In this document: piece after piece, positions 6,045 through 14,511 of the stretch
How positions within the stretch are numbered: the stretch's first letter is position 1
Layout: every line of letters starts with the position of its first letter
From: an uncultured Fretibacterium sp.
GTDB lineage: Bacteria > Synergistota > Synergistia > Synergistales > Aminobacteriaceae
DNA length: 26,351 nucleotides
NCBI RefSeq assembly: GCF_938040765.1
Contig: NZ_CALIAA010000265.1
Location: forward strand, 1 to 26,351
Direction: 5' to 3'
The notes under the pieces: model-generated
Seen by the model: only the letters and a program-made list of their open reading frames with translations
Told to the model about the DNA's origin: nothing
The model's database searches: none
Made by a program: the position numbers and the translations under genes

Positions 6045-7190
6045 ATGCACGATATCGATGCGATTCTGGGGAAGATGCGGGAGGCCATTCCCGCCGGTCC
6101 GGTGCGGATCAAGGAGGCCGTCGAGGGGGGGTGGAAGGTGGTGGGCTGTTACTGCGCCTACACGCCCTACGAGGTGATCCGGGCCGCGGGGGCCATCCCG
6201 GCCACCCTGTGCGCGACGAGCGAGAAGCCCATCGCCGCGGCGGAGGAGCACCTGCCGCGGAACCTCTGCCCGCTGGTCAAGGCCAGCTACGGCTTCGCCC
6301 TGACCGACACCTGTCCCTACTTCCACTTCTGCGACCTGGTGGTGGGGGAGACGACCTGCGACGGCAAGAAGAAGATGTACGAGATCATGGACCGTCTCAG
6401 GCCCACGCACGTCATGCAGCTGCCCCAGACCGTCTCCGAGGAGGCCGTGGGGCAGTGGCGGACGGAGATCGAGCGCCTGGCCCGGAGGCTGGAGGAGGCC
6501 CTGGGCACGGTGGTGACGGAGGAGGCGCTGAGGCGTGAGATCGCCCTGCGCAACGAGGAGCGCCGCGTGATGTCGGACCTCTACGAGCTCTCCAAGCTGA
6601 ACCCGGCGCCGCTGTCGGGGCGCGAGGTCCACGTGGTGAACGAGTACTTCAAGATCAGCTTCGGCGACCCCGGGATGCTGGACCTGATCCGGGACCTGAC
6701 GCGCAAGCTCCGGGAGAACTACGAGGCGGGCGAACGCCGCGTGTCGGCGGACGCGCGGCGCATCATCGTCACGGGCTGCCCCACCGGCAAGAGCGTGGAG
6801 AAGGTGTTCAACGCCATCGAGGAGAACGGCGGCGTGATCGTCGCATTCGAGAACTGCGGGGGCATCAAGCCCAACTACGAGCTGGTGGACGAGTCGCTAC
6901 CCCCCTACGAGGCCCTGGCCCGGAAGTACCTGGACATCCCCTGCTCCTGCATGACGCCGAACGACAAGCGTCTGGACCTGCTGGAGGACCTCGCCGGGGA
7001 GTACGCCGCCGAGGGGATGGTGGACCTCATCCTCCAGGCGTGCCACACCTACAACGTGGAGTCCTTTCAGGTACACGAGCGCATGGAGAGCATGGGCATC
7101 CCCTGCATCACCGTGGAGACGGACTACTATCAGGGCGACGTGGAGCAGCTCAACACGCGCATGGGCGCCTTCGTCGAGATGATGGGGTAG
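6045..7190 (+). CDS. 2-hydroxyacyl-CoA dehydratase D/HgdB-like protein, double-cubane cluster (YjiM) type
   Basis: Iron-sulfur reductase component of 381 aa, related to HgdB/FldC and closest in pattern to single-subunit YjiM-like proteins shown to hold a double-cubane [8Fe-9S] cluster. Conserved Cys-rich motifs: GCYCAYTPYE (Cys35, 37), NLCPLVKASYG (Cys75), DTCPYFHFCD (Cys90, 96), GETTCDGKKKMYE (Cys105); the C-terminal half has GCPTG (245), ENCGG (271), PCSC (300, 302) and ACHTYNVES (333). No second dehydratase subunit (HgdA/FldB) is adjacent, so a true CoA dehydratase is less likely than a cluster protein that reduces a small molecule. The ATG at 6045 was chosen because family similarity begins there and AAAAGGGG precedes it; upstream in-frame codons are unrelated. 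The next gene, five bases on, is its ATP-driven electron donor. The physiological substrate is unknown. Confidence 0.85.
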   Translation: MHDIDAILGKMREAIPAGPVRIKEAVEGGWKVVGCYCAYTPYEVIRAAGAIPATLCATSEKPIAAAEEHLPRNLCPLVKASYGFALTDTCPYFHFCDLVVGETTCDGKKKMYEIMDRLRPTHVMQLPQTVSEEAVGQWRTEIERLARRLEEALGTVVTEEALRREIALRNEERRVMSDLYELSKLNPAPLSGREVHVVNEYFKISFGDPGMLDLIRDLTRKLRENYEAGERRVSADARRIIVTGCPTGKSVEKVFNAIEENGGVIVAFENCGGIKPNYELVDESLPPYEALARKYLDIPCSCMTPNDKRLDLLEDLAGEYAAEGMVDLILQACHTYNVESFQVHERMESMGIPCITVETDYYQGDVEQLNTRMGAFVEMMG

Positions 7191-7195
7191 GGGCC

Positions 7196-8035
7196 GTGGG
7201 CACGGGGGCGGACGGCGCGGGCGCGCCGCTCTGGACGGTCGGGGTGGATATCGGTTCGGTGGGGGTCAAGGCCGTCCTGATGCGCGGCTCGGAGTGGGCC
7301 GACCGCTGCGTCGTCCCCACGGGCTGGAACCCCGGAGAGACGGGGACGGACGCCTGCGCGCGGCTCCTGGAGCGGAACGGCCTGACGCGGGGCGACGTGG
7401 CGCGCACGGTCGCCACCGGCTACGGGCGGAACGCGGTGGAGGCCGACGGGCGCGTCACGGAGATCTCCTGCCATGCCGTGGGCGCGGGCCGGCTCTTTCG
7501 GGATGGGGAGCCCGGCGGCGTGCGGACGATCCTGGACATCGGGGGGCAGGACAGCAAGGCCATCGCCCTGGACCGGGACGGGAACGTCGTCAACTTTCTG
7601 ATGAACGACAAGTGCGCCGCGGGGACGGGGCGCTTTCTGCAGAACATGGCCGTCATGCTGGGCTGCACTCTGGACGACTTCAGCAGCCTGCCCGACGATC
7701 TCGAGCCCCGCGCCATCTCCAGCATGTGCACGGTGTTCGCGGAGTCCGAGGTCGTGGGGCTCCTGGCCCAGGGGGTGGACAAGCGGGCCCTGTCCCTGGG
7801 GCTGCTGGATTCCGTCGCCTCCCGCGCGGAGGGGATGCTGCGGCGCGTAGGGCTCCACGAGCCCGTGGCCTTCACCGGCGGGGTCTCGCGAAGCCGCAGC
7901 CTGGTGCGCCTTCTGGAGAAGCGGCTGGGCTGCGCCGTCCGGGTCAGTCCGGACTCGCAGTTCGCCGGGGCGCTGGGTGCGGCGATCCTGGCGCAGAAGC
8001 AGGCGCTGCGGGGACGGGAGTCTGGTCGCAGTTGA
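7196..8035 (+). CDS. BadF/BadG/HgdC-type ATPase activator of the HgdB-like protein
   Basis: ASKHA-fold ATPase that, as a homodimer with one bridging [4Fe-4S] cluster, injects low-potential electrons into its partner using ATP. It has 279 aa from the GTG at 7196. Motifs in order: phosphate loop GVDIGSVGVKAV (16-27), DIGGQDSK (114-121), cluster ligand NDKCAAGTG (Cys140), second ligand SSMCTVFAESE (Cys178) and the nucleotide-binding FTGGVSRS (227-234). Both cluster cysteines are present, so it should be active. It begins five bases after the stop of the HgdB-like gene, indicating translational coupling and an obligate pair, as in E. coli YjiM-YjiL. The start is uncertain: the first 12 residues are not conserved, and ribosome binding is weak. 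Confidence 0.88.
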   Translation: MGTGADGAGAPLWTVGVDIGSVGVKAVLMRGSEWADRCVVPTGWNPGETGTDACARLLERNGLTRGDVARTVATGYGRNAVEADGRVTEISCHAVGAGRLFRDGEPGGVRTILDIGGQDSKAIALDRDGNVVNFLMNDKCAAGTGRFLQNMAVMLGCTLDDFSSLPDDLEPRAISSMCTVFAESEVVGLLAQGVDKRALSLGLLDSVASRAEGMLRRVGLHEPVAFTGGVSRSRSLVRLLEKRLGCAVRVSPDSQFAGALGAAILAQKQALRGRESGRS

Positions 8036-8097
8036 GGGTCCGGCGTTTTGCGGCGTTGGCCTCACGGCTTCGCCGAAAGAAAAAAGGAGTGTCGAGA

Positions 8098-9207
8098 ATG
8101 AAGAAATTTGCTGCGGTACTGGCGCTGTCCTGGGCCTTTGCTCTGCCCGCGTTCGCTGCGGAGGAGGAGAAGGTCCCTGTGATCCGCATGGCCTACACCA
8201 TGACGACGCACCAGCAGGGCTTTACCATCGCGCTGCAGAAGGGAGAGGCCTTCAAGGACTTCGGCGTCTGGTTCAAGCCGGTCGTCGAGAAGGAGAAGTA
8301 CGACCTCTACCGGGGGGACAAAAAGATGGCCCGGTTCGAGGTCATCGTGACGAAGAGCGGTTCCGAGGCCGCATCGCTCTTCGCCCAGAACCATCTGGAC
8401 CTGACGACAAACTCGTTCCCCGCCATGCTGTCGGCGATCGACAACGGCACGCCGATCAAGGTGCTGGCTCCCATCCAGGCGGACGGTATCGCGATGGTGG
8501 GGCGCCTGGATTCCCCCGTCGACGACTGGGATTCCCTTCTGGCGTTCATCAGGGAGGCCAAGGCGCCCGTCAAGCTGGGCTACCATTCTCCAACCAGCGC
8601 TCCGAAGGTCCTTGTCGAGGCCGCGCTCTTCGAGGCCGGCCTGCGCCTGACCGGGGACGCGAACGCGACGAAGCAGGAGGCCGACGTCCTCCTGGTCGAC
8701 CTGAAAGGGGTCGCCAACTTCAATCCCGCGTTGACCTCGGGACAGGTCGACTTCTGGGTTGCTCCCGCACCCGTCCCGCAGGTGGCCGTGCTGAAGAAGC
8801 AGGGCAAGATGATCCTGGACCTCAAGACCCTTCCCCCTGCGGGCAAGTGGGACCACTTCCCCTGCTGCGTGACCGCCGCACACGTGAACGTCATCGAGAA
8901 GCACTCGGACATCCTGGACGCTTACCTGGAGCTGCTGACGAAGTCGAGCGCCTGGTGCAACGCCCATAAGGACGAGGCGGACGAACTCTCGGCGGTCTGG
9001 TTCGGCGTCCCCGTCGAAGCGACGCGCATGTCCGAGATGACGTACTCGACAAACCCTGACGCGAAATGGTTCCGCAACGCCTCTCTGTACCCGGAGATGC
9101 TGAACAGGATGGGGCAGTTCAAGAACCTTCTGAAGGGCAAGACCCTCGAGGAAAGCAAGGAACTGGTCTTCGACTTCCGCTACGCGGAGAAGCAGAACGC
9201 GAAATAG
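8098..9207 (+). CDS. NitT/TauT-type ABC transporter substrate-binding protein
   Basis: Periplasmic binding protein of 369 aa with a clear Sec signal peptide (MKKFAAVLALSWAFALPAFA, cleavage about residue 20, no lipobox). The fold is SsuA/TauA/NMT1-like: ligand-lobe pattern AYTMTTHQQGFTIALQKGE near the N-terminus, SGSEAASLFAQNHLDLTTNSF at about 85-105 and GQVDFWVAPAP in the second lobe. The start ATG has AAGGAG nine bases upstream. It lies 62 bp after the activator ATPase and three bases before its permease, so it belongs to the same operon. Family ligands include sulfonates, nitrate and thiamine precursors; the real ligand cannot be inferred. It may deliver the substrate of the HgdB-like reductase. 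Confidence 0.82.
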   Translation: MKKFAAVLALSWAFALPAFAAEEEKVPVIRMAYTMTTHQQGFTIALQKGEAFKDFGVWFKPVVEKEKYDLYRGDKKMARFEVIVTKSGSEAASLFAQNHLDLTTNSFPAMLSAIDNGTPIKVLAPIQADGIAMVGRLDSPVDDWDSLLAFIREAKAPVKLGYHSPTSAPKVLVEAALFEAGLRLTGDANATKQEADVLLVDLKGVANFNPALTSGQVDFWVAPAPVPQVAVLKKQGKMILDLKTLPPAGKWDHFPCCVTAAHVNVIEKHSDILDAYLELLTKSSAWCNAHKDEADELSAVWFGVPVEATRMSEMTYSTNPDAKWFRNASLYPEMLNRMGQFKNLLKGKTLEESKELVFDFRYAEKQNAK

Positions 9208-9210
9208 ACG

Positions 9211-10047
9211 ATGAGGCATTGCCTGAGCCGGGGTGCGCTGTCTTTGGTCGCCCCGGCGCTTTTCCTGCTGTTCTGGCACTACGCGTCCCTGAGGATCGAT
9301 AACGCCGTCGTACTGCCCAAGATCGAAGAGGTGTTGGCGATCCTGCTCCACCCCACGAAGGACCTGCTGAACATGGGGTCTTTGATCGGCAACGTGACCG
9401 TCAGCTTCGTCCGCGTGTTCGGGGGGTACCTCCTGGCCGTGTTCGTCGCCGTTCCGCTGGGGCTCGCGATGGGATACTGGAGCTGGCTGAACCGGATGCT
9501 GGGGCTGTTGGCCGGGCTCTTTCGCCCCATCCCCCCATTGTCCTGGATCCCTCTTGTGCTGGCCTGGTTCGGCGGCGCCAGTATGGCGACGATCCTGGGC
9601 ATCGAAGAGGGGGCGTGGTACCCTTTCTTCAGCAACATCAAGATCTCCATGCTGTTCATCATCTTCATCGGGGCCTTCTTCCCCATCCTGGTGAACACCA
9701 TCGGGGGCGTCCAGAGCGTTCGGGTGACGCTGATCGATGCGGTCCGGGTTCTGGGTGCGTCGCCGTGGCAGGTCGTTCGGTACGTCGTCCTCCCCCACGC
9801 CGCCCCGCAGGTCTTCACGGGGCTGAGGGTGGGGCTCGGGGTTGCGTGGATGTGCCTGGTCTCCGCCGAGATGATGCCCGGCAGCATCTCGGGGGTCGGA
9901 TACCTGATCACGCACGCCTACACGGTGGCGCAGACGGACGTCGTCATCGCGGGGATGATCGCCATCGGCGTCATGGGGATTCTGATCGATTCGATCTTCA
10001 TCCTGATCGAGCGCAGGGCCTTTCAGTGGCAAAGCCTCTACAGGTGA
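9211..10047 (+). CDS. NitT/TauT-type ABC transporter permease
   Basis: Inner-membrane subunit of 278 aa with about six hydrophobic helices, BPD_transp_1 fold. The EAA coupling loop is evident as DAVRVLGASPWQVVRYVVLPHAAPQ-type sequence at about 177-200, which docks on the ATPase. It starts three bases after the binding-protein stop with little ribosome binding sequence, so it is probably translated by coupling. It forms the channel with the ATPase encoded next. Confidence 0.87.
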   Translation: MRHCLSRGALSLVAPALFLLFWHYASLRIDNAVVLPKIEEVLAILLHPTKDLLNMGSLIGNVTVSFVRVFGGYLLAVFVAVPLGLAMGYWSWLNRMLGLLAGLFRPIPPLSWIPLVLAWFGGASMATILGIEEGAWYPFFSNIKISMLFIIFIGAFFPILVNTIGGVQSVRVTLIDAVRVLGASPWQVVRYVVLPHAAPQVFTGLRVGLGVAWMCLVSAEMMPGSISGVGYLITHAYTVAQTDVVIAGMIAIGVMGILIDSIFILIERRAFQWQSLYR

Positions 10048-10051
10048 TGGT

Positions 10052-10819
10052 ATGATGAGGGAAAACAGTCTTCTCAGGATCGAGGGTTTGGGCAAACGCT
10101 TCGCATCGGACCAAGGCAGGGACGTCGCCGCCCTCCTGGACGTCAACCTCTCGGTGAAGGAGAACGAGTTCGTCTGCATCGTAGGGCCCTCCGGGTGCGG
10201 GAAGTCCACCCTGCTGCGGATCCTGGCCGGCCTGGAGCGCCCCTCCGGAGGCAGGGCGCTGATGAAGGGGGTGGAGATCGAGGGCTCCGGGCGGGAGCGG
10301 GGCATGGTCTTTCAGGAATACTCGTTGATGCCCTGGCGCAGCGTGGAGGAGAACGTCTGGATGGGCCCGGAGCTGTTGGGACGTCCGGTTGGAGAGCGGA
10401 AAGCGGCGGCGGCGCACTACATTGAACTCGTCAAGCTGAGCGGCTTTGAACGGGCCCTCCCTCACGAGCTCTCCGGGGGGATGCGGCAGCGCGTGGCGAT
10501 CGCCCGGGCCTTGGCGAACGACCCGGAGATTCTGCTGATGGACGAACCGTTCGGCGCCCTTGACTCCCATACGCGGATCATCCTGCAAAAGGAGCTTTTG
10601 AAGATATGGCAGGTGCACCGCAAGACGATCCTGTTCGTGACGCACAGCGTGGACGAGGCCGTCTTCCTGGCCGACCGTATCGTCGTCATGTCTGCCCGAC
10701 CGGGTCGGATCATCTTGGAGGAGTCCCTGGACCTGCCCCACCCGCGGAAAAGGGACAATGCCGTCTATGCGCGGACGCTCGAGAAAATCCTGACGCTCTT
10801 GGAGGCGGAGCAGACGTAG
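10052..10819 (+). CDS. NitT/TauT-type ABC transporter ATPase
   Basis: Cytoplasmic ATPase of 255 aa, SsuB/TauB-like. Walker A GPSGCGKST (45-53), Q-loop in MVFQEYSLMPW (85-95), signature LSGGMRQR (140-147), Walker B LLMDEPFGALD (161-171) and H-loop FVTHSVDEA (about 198-206). All catalytic elements are intact. ATG codons at 10052 and 10055 are both usable behind AGGTGA; the first is reported. It follows the permease by four bases and closes the operon that starts with the HgdB-like gene. Confidence 0.9.
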   Translation: MMRENSLLRIEGLGKRFASDQGRDVAALLDVNLSVKENEFVCIVGPSGCGKSTLLRILAGLERPSGGRALMKGVEIEGSGRERGMVFQEYSLMPWRSVEENVWMGPELLGRPVGERKAAAAHYIELVKLSGFERALPHELSGGMRQRVAIARALANDPEILLMDEPFGALDSHTRIILQKELLKIWQVHRKTILFVTHSVDEAVFLADRIVVMSARPGRIILEESLDLPHPRKRDNAVYARTLEKILTLLEAEQT

Positions 10820-10883
10820 GGGCACGGTGGGAGGCTGTTCCTGCGGGAATCCTGTTTTTAAGTGTAGGCGAGGAGGAAAAATC

Positions 10884-12527
10884 ATGTCAAGCGTGATCAA
10901 AAGGCTAAGCGTTTTTGTGTTGCTGACACTCTGCCTGGGGCTGTCTCTGGCGTTCGCCGGCGCGTCCCGGGCCGGGGAGCCCCGGGTGCTCCGTATTCCC
11001 ATCGACGAGGAGCCGGACTCCTTCAACGTGGCGCGCGTCTCCGACTACTACTCCGCCATGGTGGCCTCCCAGGTCATCGAGGGGCTGACCGGCATCGTCG
11101 TCAAGGACGGACGCGAGGTCGCGGTGCCCGCCTGCGCGGAGTCCTGGGAGACGAGCGAGGACGGCCTGACCTGGACGTTCCGACTGAGGGAGATGAAGTG
11201 GGCCGACGGCGAGCCGCTGCGGGCCGCGGACTTCGTGTACGGGATCTCCCGCGTGCTCGACCCCGCGACCGCGTCCCCCATCTCGGGGAAGGTCCGCTTC
11301 ATCAAGAATGCGGGCGACGTCCTGCTGGGCAGGAAGCCGCTCTCCGAGCTGGGGCTGGAGGCCCCCGACGACCGGACGCTCGTGATCCGCCTGGAGCACC
11401 CGGTCCCCTACCTGCTGCAGAGCGCGGCGGGCACGGCCATGTTCCCCGCGCGCCGCGACGTCGTGGAGAAGTACGGGGACGCCTACGGGACGGACGCGGG
11501 CAAGATCGTGGGCTGCGGCCCCTTCATCCTCGAGGAGTGGGTCCACAACAGCTCCCTCGCCTTCGTCAGGAACCCCCTGTACTGGGACGCGGAGAACGTG
11601 AAGCTGGACCGCCTCGAGATGAAGATCGTCGCCGAGGAGTCGACCAAGGTGGGCGACTTCGAGAACGGGGGGCTGGACCTCACCTCCGTCTACTCCGCGG
11701 AGTGGGCGAAGAAGCTGGACGAGAACCCCGTCGGCAAGGGCGGGTACGTCAAGAACATCGTCTATATGCCCGAGACCAAGTACGTCTTCTTCAACCAGAC
11801 GGTCCCGCCCTTCTCCAACAAAAAGGTGCGCCTGGCGTTCAGCCTCGCGCTCGACCGGGAGGAGATTCACAGGGACGTCAGCCTGGGGCTGGAGCCGGCC
11901 GCCTGGGGCTGGCTGCCGCCGGCCATGGACCTGGACGGGGAGAACTTCCGCAAGCTGGCGGGGGAGCCCGTCAGGGATCTGGCCGCGGCCCATCCCGACC
12001 CCAGGGCGCTCTTGGCCGAGGGACTGAAGGAGCTGGGGATGAGCGGCGCTCCCGAGGAGCTGAAGGTCGTCCTCATGTGCCATAACGCCACCCGGGACTT
12101 CGCGGAGTACCTCCAGCAGGCCTACAAGACGAGGCTGGGCGTCGACCTGGAGCTCGACCCCGTGGAGTGGCCCGTCTTCCAGGAGCGCAACCGCAACCTG
12201 GACTACCAGATGGGCTACAAATCCTACTACGCGGACTTCAACGATCCCTCCTCCATGATGGACCTGTGGATCACGGGCGCCCGGACCATCCCCACGGGGT
12301 GGTCGAACGAGAGGTACGACGCCCTGGTCCGGGAGGCCGGGCGGAGCGCGGACAGGGCCCTGAGGGCAAAGAACTATACGGAGGCGGAGCGCATCCTGCT
12401 GGAGGAGGGGACGATCGCCCCCTACGCCTACGCCACCGGGTTCGACTACGTCCATCCCTACGTGAAGGGTTACGCCGCTCCCACCTTCACCGCCATGCTC
12501 TACAAGACCGTCTCCGTCGAGAGATAG
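10884..12527 (+). CDS. Oligopeptide-type ABC transporter substrate-binding protein (family 5)
   Basis: Periplasmic peptide-binding protein of 547 aa, the usual OppA/DppA length. A Sec signal peptide covers about residues 1-30 (ending FAGASRA) with no lipobox. Family hallmarks: IPIDEEPDSFNVARVSDYYS (about 36-55), AESWETSEDGLTWTFRLRE (about 87-105), WADGEPLRAADFVY, GCGPFILEEWV, LVRNPLYWD-type segment FVRNPLYWDAENVKLD and the C-terminal DFNDPSSMMDLW. The ATG at 10884 has AGGAGG eight bases upstream, and the signal peptide starts there; a longer in-frame start at 10827 is less likely. It heads a five-gene importer reading rightwards. Peptide is the likely ligand, but nickel and glycoside binders share the family. 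Confidence 0.88.
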   Translation: MSSVIKRLSVFVLLTLCLGLSLAFAGASRAGEPRVLRIPIDEEPDSFNVARVSDYYSAMVASQVIEGLTGIVVKDGREVAVPACAESWETSEDGLTWTFRLREMKWADGEPLRAADFVYGISRVLDPATASPISGKVRFIKNAGDVLLGRKPLSELGLEAPDDRTLVIRLEHPVPYLLQSAAGTAMFPARRDVVEKYGDAYGTDAGKIVGCGPFILEEWVHNSSLAFVRNPLYWDAENVKLDRLEMKIVAEESTKVGDFENGGLDLTSVYSAEWAKKLDENPVGKGGYVKNIVYMPETKYVFFNQTVPPFSNKKVRLAFSLALDREEIHRDVSLGLEPAAWGWLPPAMDLDGENFRKLAGEPVRDLAAAHPDPRALLAEGLKELGMSGAPEELKVVLMCHNATRDFAEYLQQAYKTRLGVDLELDPVEWPVFQERNRNLDYQMGYKSYYADFNDPSSMMDLWITGARTIPTGWSNERYDALVREAGRSADRALRAKNYTEAERILLEEGTIAPYAYATGFDYVHPYVKGYAAPTFTAMLYKTVSVER

Positions 12528-12562
12528 CGCCCGTCCGAACGCGGGACGAAGGAAGGGCTTCG

Positions 12563-13507
12563 ATGACTCGGTACGTCCTCAAAAGGCTGCTCTACTCGCT
12601 CGTCGCCCTGTTCGTGGCGATGAGCGCCACGTTCTTCATCATCCACTCCGTGCCGGGCAACCCCATCGAGGCCATGACCGAGAAGCTGCCCGAGTCCCTG
12701 CGCCGCCAGACCTTCGAGCGCTACGGGTTCGACAGGCCCCTTTCGGAGCAGTACGTGCTCTTCTGGAAGCGGCTGCTGACGGAGGGGGACCTGGGCGAGT
12801 CGCTGCGCTACCGGGGGCGGGGCGTCGGGGACATCCTCTCCCGCTACGCCCCTGTGTCCGGGGTGCTGGGCCTGACGGCCATCCTCTGGGGGGCGGGGCT
12901 CGGGGTAACGCTGGGCGTCGTGGCGGCGCTCCACCGTGGAAGGGCGCTGGACTACGCGGTCATGCTCCTGGCGATCCTGGGGGTGTCCATCCCCAACTTC
13001 GTGCTGGCCTCCCTGTTCCAATACTTCCTGGCCGTGCGGCTGGGCTGGTTCCCCGTCACGGGCTGGGGCGGCTTCGCCCACGTCGTGCTCCCCGCCCTGG
13101 CCCTGTCCTTCTACTCCACGGCTCAGTACGCCCGCTTCATGCGCGCAAGCTGCCTGGAAGTCCTGAGCCAGGACTACATCCTGGCCGCGCGGGCCCGGGG
13201 CATGAGCCGCCTTCGCCTGGTCCGCCGGCACGTGCTGCGCAACGCCATCCTGCCCATCGTGACCCTGCTGGGGCCCCAGATCGCCCTGATGTTCGGCGGG
13301 GCCTTCGTGGTGGAGCGCATCTTCTCTGTGCCCGGGCTGGGGTTCTACTTCGTCTCGTCGGTCGGGGACCGGGACTATACCCTGATCATGGGGCAGACGG
13401 TCTTCCTGTCGGCCCTCTACATCCTGTCGATGCTGGCCGTGGACGTCCTCTACGGCTTTCTGGACCCTCGAATCCGCTTCGCGCGGGACGGCGGCGGAAC
13501 CCTATGA
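12563..13507 (+). CDS. Dipeptide/oligopeptide ABC transporter permease, DppB/OppB type
   Basis: Inner-membrane permease of 314 aa. The N-terminus MTRYVLKRLLYSLVALFVAM and the VPGNPIEAM motif after the first helix are diagnostic for DppB. The EAA loop is YILAARARGMSRLRLVRRHVLRNAILP-like at about 210-236, and EIIFS-type VVERIFSVPGLGF is near 260. The ATG at 12563 has GAAGGAAGG upstream, 35 bp after the binding-protein stop. Its last four bases overlap the next gene's start. Confidence 0.9.
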   Translation: MTRYVLKRLLYSLVALFVAMSATFFIIHSVPGNPIEAMTEKLPESLRRQTFERYGFDRPLSEQYVLFWKRLLTEGDLGESLRYRGRGVGDILSRYAPVSGVLGLTAILWGAGLGVTLGVVAALHRGRALDYAVMLLAILGVSIPNFVLASLFQYFLAVRLGWFPVTGWGGFAHVVLPALALSFYSTAQYARFMRASCLEVLSQDYILAARARGMSRLRLVRRHVLRNAILPIVTLLGPQIALMFGGAFVVERIFSVPGLGFYFVSSVGDRDYTLIMGQTVFLSALYILSMLAVDVLYGFLDPRIRFARDGGGTL

Positions 13508-14508
13508 TGGGGATGCGCGCTGCCGGCTCCGATCGAATGGGGGACCCGGCACGGATCGGGAACTCGGTACGGATGGAGGGGACGGCCCCGGCGGACGCGG
13601 AGCTCCGTCCGGAGGACTTTCGCTTCGTCGAGCGGCCCGACGAGGCCTCCTTCCTCCTCAGGCCGTCCGTGAGCTACTGGCAGGACGCCTGGCGCCGTCT
13701 GAGGCGCAACCGGGCGGCCCTCCTGTCCGCGGCGCTTTTGGCGCTCGTCACGGCGCTCTGCGTCGTGGGGCCGGAGCTGACGCCCTACGGGCACGAGGCG
13801 CTGAGCATGACCGAGAAGAACCTGGGACCCTCCGCGGCCCACTGGTTCGGGACGGACAAGATGGGACGCGACCTCTTCACCCGCGTCGCCGTGGGGGGGC
13901 GGGTCTCGCTGATCATCGCGCTCGCCGGCGCGCTGATCGACATCCTGGCGGGGCTCTTCTACGGCGGGGTGGCCGCGGGGCTCGGCGGTGCCGTCGACAA
14001 CGCGATGATGCGTCTGGCGGACGTCCTGTCGAGCATCCCCTACCTGGTCCTGGCGGTGCTGGTCTCCCTGATCCTGGGCCGCGGGATGGCGAGCCTGCTG
14101 GTCGCGATGACCCTGACGGGCTGGTGCAACATGGCCTATCTGGTCCGGGGGCAGATCCTGCAGATCAAGGAGCAGGAGTTCGTCCTGGCGGCCCGGGCCC
14201 TGGGGACCTCGCCGTGGCGGATCCTCTGGAAGCACCTGATCCCCAACATCATGGGCGTCATGATCGTCGCGGTCACCTTCGACATCCCCCTCTTCATCTT
14301 CGGGGAGGCCTTCCTGTCCTACATCGGGCTGGGCATCCAGCCGCCCATGACCAGCTGGGGCGCGCTGGCCTCGGGCGCGCAGCAGCAGATGCTCTTTTAT
14401 CCCTGGCAGCTCTTCTTTCCCACGCTCTTCATCAGCCTGACTATGCTCTCCTTCCAGATGCTGGGCGACGGGCTCCGCGACGCGCTGGACCCCCGCGTGA
14501 GGGACTGA
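13504..14508 (+). CDS. Dipeptide/oligopeptide ABC transporter permease, DppC/OppC type
   Basis: Second membrane subunit, 334 aa. An N-terminal cytoplasmic extension of about 60 residues precedes the DppC hallmark DAWRRLRRNRAALLSAALLA. Then come HWFGTDKMGRDLFTRV, typical of the family, and the EAA loop FVLAARALGTSPWRILWKHL (about 225-244). The start overlaps the upstream stop in ATGATG form, so the two permeases are translationally coupled. Other ATGs at 13507 and 13513 are possible starts. Confidence 0.9.
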   Translation: MMGMRAAGSDRMGDPARIGNSVRMEGTAPADAELRPEDFRFVERPDEASFLLRPSVSYWQDAWRRLRRNRAALLSAALLALVTALCVVGPELTPYGHEALSMTEKNLGPSAAHWFGTDKMGRDLFTRVAVGGRVSLIIALAGALIDILAGLFYGGVAAGLGGAVDNAMMRLADVLSSIPYLVLAVLVSLILGRGMASLLVAMTLTGWCNMAYLVRGQILQIKEQEFVLAARALGTSPWRILWKHLIPNIMGVMIVAVTFDIPLFIFGEAFLSYIGLGIQPPMTSWGALASGAQQQMLFYPWQLFFPTLFISLTMLSFQMLGDGLRDALDPRVRD

Positions 14509-14511
14509 ACC

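Noticed and set aside
8062..10305. Very long open frame on the minus strand opposite the first ABC importer
   Set aside because: It is a shadow produced by high-GC codon bias: its sequence is low-complexity in Arg, Pro, Asp, Gln and His, while the opposite strand encodes three intact ABC proteins.
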